A model generated the notes under the pieces. It searched no databases, was not told the DNA's origin, and saw only the letters and a list, made by a program, of their open reading frames with translations. The position numbers and the translations under genes are program-made. DNA of 64,000 bases from Selaginella tamariscina. Taxonomy: Eukaryota; Streptophyta; Lycopodiopsida; Selaginellales; Selaginellaceae. Positions 58,284 to 64,000 of the stretch are shown here, one piece after another; within the stretch, counting starts at the first letter, position 1, and every line of letters begins with the position of its first letter. The stretch is from positions 1 to 64,000 of the forward strand of contig PUQB01000078.1 in the NCBI GenBank assembly GCA_003024785.1, written 5' to 3'.

Positions 58284-59567
58284 TCAAGTTGAAGGAAATT
58301 GAACAGTTGAATGTGCCATACTGCAGGAGAGAGGTTCGGTAGCATGGGTAACTGCGCCAGAAGCAATCAGACGCCCATCGGCCACCTCTACAGGAACTGC
58401 ACGCTTCAACTTCACCACCGAAATGCCATGTTGAGTTGCAAAAGTGTCATCCATGAAGCATGCATTTGCACCAGTGTCTAACAAGGCAAACTCCATGAGC
58501 TCTCGATTATTAAGATGAATGTGTACAGGAAACTTAAGTGATGGATGGTATGAGCAGCACCAATGGAGCCTGCACCTACGTCCAACTTCGCGGCTCCTAG
58601 ACGAAGTGGACATTGGAGTTTTCCGACTGAACTTCAGCTTCAACTTCACGCGTCTTGAAGTTCCTGGCTTTAATAGGACAATCTGCCACCTTGTGTCCTG
58701 CTCCACCACAATACAAGCACAGGTTCTCACTGCGACGACGTTGCTTCTCAGCAGCGGAAAGAGAGCCACGCTTGGATTTCTCAACCTCCATAGGAACTAC
58801 TCCAGAAGGTGGTGCAGGAACATGTACCACAGCTGCAGGATTGGTTTGCAGGAACTGACGGGATCTTTCCTGACGACGCTCGAACAAACGGTTGTCGCAA
58901 CGAACAGCTTGTTGCATGATCTCCGCTAATGTTTGGGCATCCGGTAACGTAAGGAGAAGGTCCTTCACGTCATCCCTCAACCCAAAACGGAAGTGTTCGA
59001 TCAATGCAGTCTCGTCCCATGGAATGTTCGTGCAAAGTTGCTGAAATTCGGATGCATAGACGGAAGCTGGTCGGGATCCTTGAGTGAGCTTCCGTAACTT
59101 CGTGCATGCAGAACGGTACTTATCAGGATCTCCAAAACAGGCTTCAAAGGCAGCCACGAAACCTTCAAAGTCTTCCATCAATGGTCGTCACGCTCCAGCA
59201 AGGGGCAACCCAAGCCCGTGGAGATCCACTTAGTAAGGATGCCAAAAGACCCACCTTTTGAGCATCAGTCGAGTAGCGCCGTGGTTGCATACGGATCAAG
59301 AGCCGGATCTGATTCAGGAAACCTTGGAAATCGGCACGATTGCCACTGAACTTCTCTGGCATGCTAACCTTCGGCTCCGAAGAAAAGTTTGATGAAGAGG
59401 GAACCACCGATGCCTGGGAAGAGCCTGCGCAGCAGCCTTGGAGGATGCATCAGCAGCTGCATGTGCCGCATGGTGGAACCTTGCAGGTCGGTGACCACTT
59501 GGCGCAAAGTGGCCAGCTCATGAAGTAACATTTGGTGCTCGCGTTGAAAGCGCTCAAAATCAGCCAT
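58284..59567 (-). pseudogene. Gag, zinc knuckle and protease region of the 3' chromovirus
   Basis: It begins at ATG 59,567 (coiled-coil-like N-terminus FERFQREHQMLLHELATLRQ). Continuing in shifted frames, it has the capsid-type segment MPEKFSGNRADFQGFLNQ and a zinc knuckle CLYCGGAGHKVADCP (~58,690). The protease has LLDTGANACFMDD (~58,470). A one-base break near 59,400 and another near 59,200 split Gag. Confidence 0.85.
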
Positions 59568-59660
59568 GATCTAGGAAAGAAAAAAGGAGGAAAATGAAGG
59601 AAAAGAATCAAGAAAAAGGTAGCTGGAAAACGGAGAACTATGAAGCAGTTACTATCAAAC

Positions 59661-60262
59661 TGTCAAGCCACGATCCAGGAACCAGGAAGAGAACAGGATT
59701 CCAAGACAGGAAGGCTTGACTCAGGAACAGGACCGAGAGCAGGACAGGAACTAGGAAAGGAACAGGACGGATCTAGGAGCAAGACAGGATCAGGATAGGA
59801 TCCGGGAGCAAGACAGGAAGCAGGACAGGATCCAGGAGCAGGACAGGAAACAGAGCGAGACAGGAGCAGGACAGGAAACAAGACAGAACAAGACAAGACG
59901 AAGATTGATCGTAGTAAGACTGGTGTTGATAGTAACTGATTGTACAACAATTAGGTCGGAGCTTTTATGCTCACAACTCCAAGAGCTAATCTAGGCATGA
60001 GTGCTAAAAGTGGTTGCATGCATGCAAAAGTGACTTGCATGCATGCAGAGGCTAAGATGAGTCCACATGTCCCTTATCCTCTAGGCATATCCTGTGGCAT
60101 ATCCTGTAGGAATATCCTGCAACCGATCCTGTCCGGAATCCTGGGTAGGAATATCCTATAGGAAAGTCCTGCAACCCATATCCTGTATCCGGAATCCTGT
60201 AGGAAAGTCCTGCAACCCATATCCTGTATCTGGAATCTTGTATTCTATATCGGGTCGTGACA
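59661..60262 (-). repeat. 5' LTR (right)
   Basis: 602 bp and collinear with 53,989-54,595. The sequence next to it on the Gag side, GTTTGATAGTAACTGC on the minus strand, is where a primer-binding site is expected. It is not the common initiator-Met type (TGGTATCAGAGC), and I cannot match it. Confidence 0.88.
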
Positions 60263-60267
60263 GCTAG

Positions 60268-61150
60268 AGTATCTAACCTCGTGTGTTAAGCCCATGAGAC
60301 AACCCCAAAGGGCATGCCTCAAGCGTTGTACCGTGTGCCATCAAGCCTAATGTCACATCTTTATGTAACACTGTTTCCCAAGATGTGGGCTATCTCGCCA
60401 TAGCCTTTCAAATTTAAAAGTTACATCTAGTGACACAAGTTGGCTCACAAATGTCATCTTTAGAACCCTTTTATGAACCCTCAAGAACGTGATAAAGAAA
60501 ACTTGTTAGCCAAGATTTCATGTCCATAATTGGACAAGGACACGGATCTGCCCTGCTTAGGCTACTCTTGGCTTGACGTGGAAGAGGAGTTTAGAGACAA
60601 GCTTCAACCTCTGACCCTTAGAATGTGCACTTTGACAAGACCTCCAAAGCATAAATTCACCACCATTAAGGTTAGGTTGCCCCAAATGTGGGATGTACGC
60701 TTATTGTTTAGAAGTCAACAGAGGTAATGATACTAGCTAAAGCTTGCACCAGTAAAAGAACAACGAGCTCAATCCCTCCAGCCCTTTTTTCATGTTTTAT
60801 AAAGTGGATTAACACTAAATATCATTCCCAATAGAAATATACTTAGTGAGTTTTTAACTTAACAGCCTAAACCTTAACCTAAAGGGTTTAGGGTATGGGA
60901 TTAGGGCAACTTGTCAACCCTAGGAGTGTTTCTACCCCTATCCAACATGTTGAACTCATCAAAATTAACCAATAATCCAACTGAGACCCAGAAAACAAGG
61001 GTATGAGTTTTCTAAAAGGTAGGTGCTACCTTTGCTTAGAGTTGCTCAAGGTATTTAGGGACAACTAGCCATACTGTTTCTCACTACATTTAAGGCTTGC
61101 CAACATAGTTTATTAGGTGATAATAATCAACTCCATAATAAAAGTAAAAG
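60268..61150. repeat. Right arm of the diverged inverted repeat
   Basis: This is the complementary partner of 52,990-53,983, best seen at 61,010-61,150. The 60,290-60,900 part has CCTAAACCTTAACC-type words similar in composition to the left arm. No gene is supported. Confidence 0.4.
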
Positions 61151-61239
61151 TCATAATAAAAACTATGATACTCTCTGCATAAAGTGATATGCTAGTTTTG
61201 GGACCTCAAATAAGCCGGGCGCTTTACAATATTTGAGGG

Positions 61240-62275
61240 ATGAGTTCAGTGATCTTTCATGAATTTGTCGAGCATGTGAAAGCAAATATACATGATGGAG
61301 TGAGCCTTGAAAGTTACTTCTCATTTGCAATGGTCATGCAACACACCTTGATGATGAAGTTATGTAGTTCTGCTATGATAATGGCATGTTGTTGGTACTA
61401 TTTCCCAGCCACACAAGTCATCGAATTCAACTTTGGATGTCTTTAGTTTTTAATCCCTTCATAGAATCGCTTGCTAGTAAGTATTATCCTCAACGATGTT
61501 CAACTACTTTTAACGATCTATAATGCTGTTACATGATCAGCTTGGAAGGAAACTATAGATGCACTTACCCCCAACAATATAATCTCTGGTTTTTGGGCAA
61601 CTAGGGTCTAACCATTGGACCTGCATGCAATGGATGATGCATTCCCAATAAGGGTACAATTTCATGACATACCAGATGTTGGAGAAGCTTCAACATCAGT
61701 AGTAGGTGAAACAAGACACTTGGGTGCCCAGCAGTACAAGGAAGTTGAGGTTCCACCTCCATTCTCACCTAACTTCATTGTTAAATAAAGTAAAGTAGTG
61801 TTATTAATATGAATAAATATTAGATTAACTTAGTTTTCATCATGCAAATTTCATGGAGTGTCCTAGTTTGAACACAATCCCATGCAACTTTCCAAAAGAG
61901 ATAGAGTCTCCCCATACTCCTATAAACACAATTTCACAAGGTAAGCACCCTTGCACACAAATAAGTTATTCTCACTTGTTGTTATATAAGAATTTGAAAA
62001 TGTGACCTTTGTAGTTTCAAGTCAAATGGAGGATGGCAAGAATATCAATCCAAACCTCCTTGATGTTCAACATCCTCAATTATCTGCCTATGCCTGAGTT
62101 TGCTACTCCTTTAAGTGTGAGATGCTACCAAAGTTATGCAACTGAGCCAGCATATGAGTGCCAAGTTAATATTTTGGAATTTATTGAAGTTTTTTGTGCC
62201 AAGAAAGAAGCTCGCATCAAAGTTGAGACCCTAGAAAAACAAAAATGTGAGGAAAAAAACTACATAAAGGATTAA
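61240..62275 (+). pseudogene. Decayed coding remnant of unknown protein
   Basis: Short open stretches have protein-like composition. They include 61,240-61,446 (FHEFVEHVKANIHDGVSLES), about 61,613-61,788 (MDDAFPIRVQFHDIPDVGE, then KEVEVPPPFSPNFIV) and about 62,026-62,095 (MEDGKNINPNLLDVQHPQLS). A charged segment near 62,190-62,275 follows (KKEARIKVETLEKQKCEEKN). They are interrupted by stops, so this may be an old transposon or gene remnant. I do not recognise the family. Confidence 0.3.
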
Positions 62276-63195
62276 ATAAAGGTGGTTAGAACTGGAGCTT
62301 CACAAACAGCAAAAGCAGCCAATAAACTTGTTGTTCAAGAAAAATGTGAATAAAAGAAGGCAAAAGCTGCTCACTAAAACAATCCAAGGATGACTCAGTT
62401 GCATGAACTCAAGCTCGAGCTCGAGCCATGGCACATGCCATCTACATTGTTGCTGTTGCCACTCTACCATGTTGAACTAGATACTAATTTTGATTCGATA
62501 TTTAATAGATACATGAGTTGAAGATAACTTACTAAATAAAACACCACATGAAATATGTTTATTAAACAGTGAATTGAAGTTTACATTTGTCTCAAACTAT
62601 CATTAAATCTTGTGATTTTTTAATGAACCCTAAATGGATTTGTCACGATCGGCCTTTGATAAAATTTAGATCATACTACTTGTTATGTACAACTTACGGT
62701 TTTAAATACGATTCCTGGCGGTGGTCGATCCCTCCCCCTATATCTGGATTATATACAAAAGTTTACTTGGCCATGTGGCACATATACCATAATATGTATG
62801 ACCACCACCTACACTCATGCATGTGTACAGGTGTATACTTACGAAACACCTATAAGTATGTTTTAAATTGAAATATTTAATAAATCCATAATATTAATAA
62901 ATTAAATATAATTAACCAACATATATATTTATGTAATATGTATATAAAACTATAATATAATTGTACTGATCAAATCGGTAAATACAAAAAAAATATGCAT
63001 TAGCCTTAAAAGTCTTTATTTACTAATTATAATTGACCTTGTATAATTGTTTATAAGTACACAAGAATAATTAATACAAATTATTAATACGTTAAACTTT
63101 TATATTTATAAGTTAATTATAAATATAAAAAAAACTTGTGAGAAATATATATATATATATGCATACGCATCTATAGAAGAATTTAAATTTGGAAG

Positions 63196-63232
<37 letters not shown>

Positions 63233-63389
63233 ACAATCATATTTATCCATACATAAATGAGTTATTTATTTACATTTCTCTTAAATACTTTAATATTTAA
63301 CATATATAAATATCTTGGCACTACAGGTTCGCCGCTAATTGTCAAATATAAACGTACATACATTAAGAAAGAGGAAGAAGAAAGTGGCT
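62276..63389. other. AT-rich upstream region of the PRISE-like gene
   Basis: (TA)n tracts are at 63,150-63,165 and 63,200-63,230. No gene is supported. The promoter of the gene at 63,390 should lie here, but no single TATA box stands out because of the high AT content. Confidence 0.5.
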
Positions 63390-64000
63390 ATGGCGGACAA
63401 AGAGAGGAAAGATAACCGCGTCGCAATCGTCATAGGCGTCACAGGAATAATTGGCAACAGCCTCGCACGCAAGCTACTCGATAATCACGGTTTTTCGAAG
63501 GTTTATGGTACAGGCCGGCGTGAGTGTCCCAAATGGCTTCCTACTGAGGTTGGTTTTATAATTTATATATATGATTATGTATTTTTTCTTTTCTTCTTTC
63601 AGGTGAACTACATACAAGTAGATCTCCTTAACCGTGAACAAGTGCAGCAACTTCTCTCTCCCCTCTGCAAATCAATCACTGATCTTTTTGGGCAGCATGG
63701 TGTGTGTGAGAGAGATATAAACAGAGAGATGTATGTGGATATTATGTTCTTAAATGTAAAAGATACATGTGCATATGAATACATGTATGCATACATATCT
63801 CCATACGTGCATACTTGAAGACGTGTGTATACTGTTAGGATTCCAATGCCAACTGAAGCTGAGAACTGCGATGCAAATGGTTCCATATTGCGCAACACTC
63901 TGGATGCGCTTATTGGAGATGATCACTCGAGCTCTCTGCATCACATTTGTCTCACTACAGGGGCCAAGCACTACCTTGGCCCGTTTGAGCAATTTGGGAA
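63390..64000 (+). CDS. PRISE-family short-chain reductase (progesterone 5-beta-reductase / iridoid-synthase-like), partial
   Basis: Exon 1 (63,390-63,548) encodes VAIVIGVTGIIGNSLARKLL, the NADPH-binding glycine-rich motif of the PRISE/VEP1 family, then KVYGTGRRECPKW, where the family has its ARR cofactor motif. Intron 1 is 63,549-63,602. Exon 2 (from 63,603) reads VNYIQVDLLNREQVQQLL...ITDLF. After a second intron whose borders are uncertain (donor about 63,700-63,705; acceptor about 63,815-63,838), exon 3 gives PTEAENCDANGSILRNTLDAL and TGAKHYLGPFEQFG. In the family that Lys in TGxKHY is catalytic. Such enzymes reduce the C=C bond of enones, including steroids and iridoid precursors. The gene is cut by the window end after about 40% of the usual ~390 residues. 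The usual FYVTWASR segment before PTEAENC is not clear (YTVRIPM at best), which may reflect divergence or a mis-set exon border. Confidence 0.75.

Larger units (their letters stand above)
53989..60262 (-). mobile_element. LTR-bounded Ty3/gypsy chromovirus (6.3 kb), minus orientation
   Basis: Two direct LTRs of about 600 bp (53,989-54,595 and 59,661-60,262) start TGTCAAGCC and end CGTGACA. A perfect 5-bp duplication GCTAG lies at 53,984-53,988 and 60,263-60,267. Between them the minus strand carries Gag with a CCHC knuckle, protease, reverse transcriptase, RNase H, integrase and a C-terminal chromodomain. A purine-rich tract (TTTAGGGAGGAGG on the minus strand, next to 54,596) fits the polypurine tract. 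Frameshifts make it defective. The LTRs are similar but differ by several substitutions and indels, so insertion is not very recent. Confidence 0.92.

Noticed and set aside
1..64000. tRNA, rRNA or bacterial-type operon features
   Set aside because: No cloverleaf with conserved T-loop, no rRNA sequence and no bacterial gene context was seen; the introns and retroelements are eukaryotic.

Overview
The window is nuclear DNA of a land plant. The evidence is: a 3' gene of the plant progesterone 5-beta-reductase / iridoid-synthase-like (PRISE) family, chromodomain-bearing Ty3/gypsy retrotransposons, a defensin-like secreted peptide gene with an intron just after its signal peptide, plant-type TTTAGGG repeats, and GT-AG introns of about 50-200 bp in AT-rich DNA. 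I cannot place the species.

Most of the window (about 3.6-50.5 kb) is made of three copies of one very large DNA transposon that I do not recognise as a described element. Element I (3,589-15,526) is truncated at both ends. Element II (22,544-35,468, inverted) and element III (36,173-50,552) are full length, with ~28-bp imperfect terminal inverted repeats and a 4-bp AATA target duplication. All copies share one divergent plan. One half carries a DDE-type transposase gene with two N-terminal modules that resemble plant TNP1-like domains. The other half carries a multi-exon gene whose product joins a ParB/sulfiredoxin-like domain to a C-terminal region resembling a beta-class DNA aminomethyltransferase, followed (II and III) by an NIF/FCP1-like HAD phosphatase gene. 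The two halves diverge from an AT-rich centre with (TG)n microsatellites, a CATGCATG minisatellite and TTTAGGG tracts. On each side of the centre is a dense array of the 18-bp palindrome GGCGGGATTAATCCCGCC. The spacers differ between the transposase-side and ParB-side arrays. The transposase-side array appears to lie in the first intron of the transposase gene. Every gene copy has frameshifts or stops, but the copies are broken in different places and remain very similar, which suggests recent activity followed by decay.

Region by region: 1-3,588, a decayed chromovirus (minus strand) that abuts and truncates element I; 3,589-15,526, element I; 15,527-22,543, host DNA with direct and inverted duplications, holding one intact cysteine-rich defensin-like gene (20,584-21,024) and a dead duplicate (18,087-18,407); 22,544-35,468, element II; 35,469-36,172, a 0.7-kb spacer; 36,173-50,552, element III, making a ~13-kb inverted pair with II; 50,583-53,983, AT-rich and CA/CT-rich repeat DNA; 53,989-60,262, an LTR-bounded Ty3/gypsy chromovirus (minus strand) with a perfect 5-bp duplication, inserted in an older sequence with diverged inverted arms; 60,268-63,389, old repeat and decayed coding sequence; 63,390-64,000, the start of the PRISE-like gene, cut by the window end.
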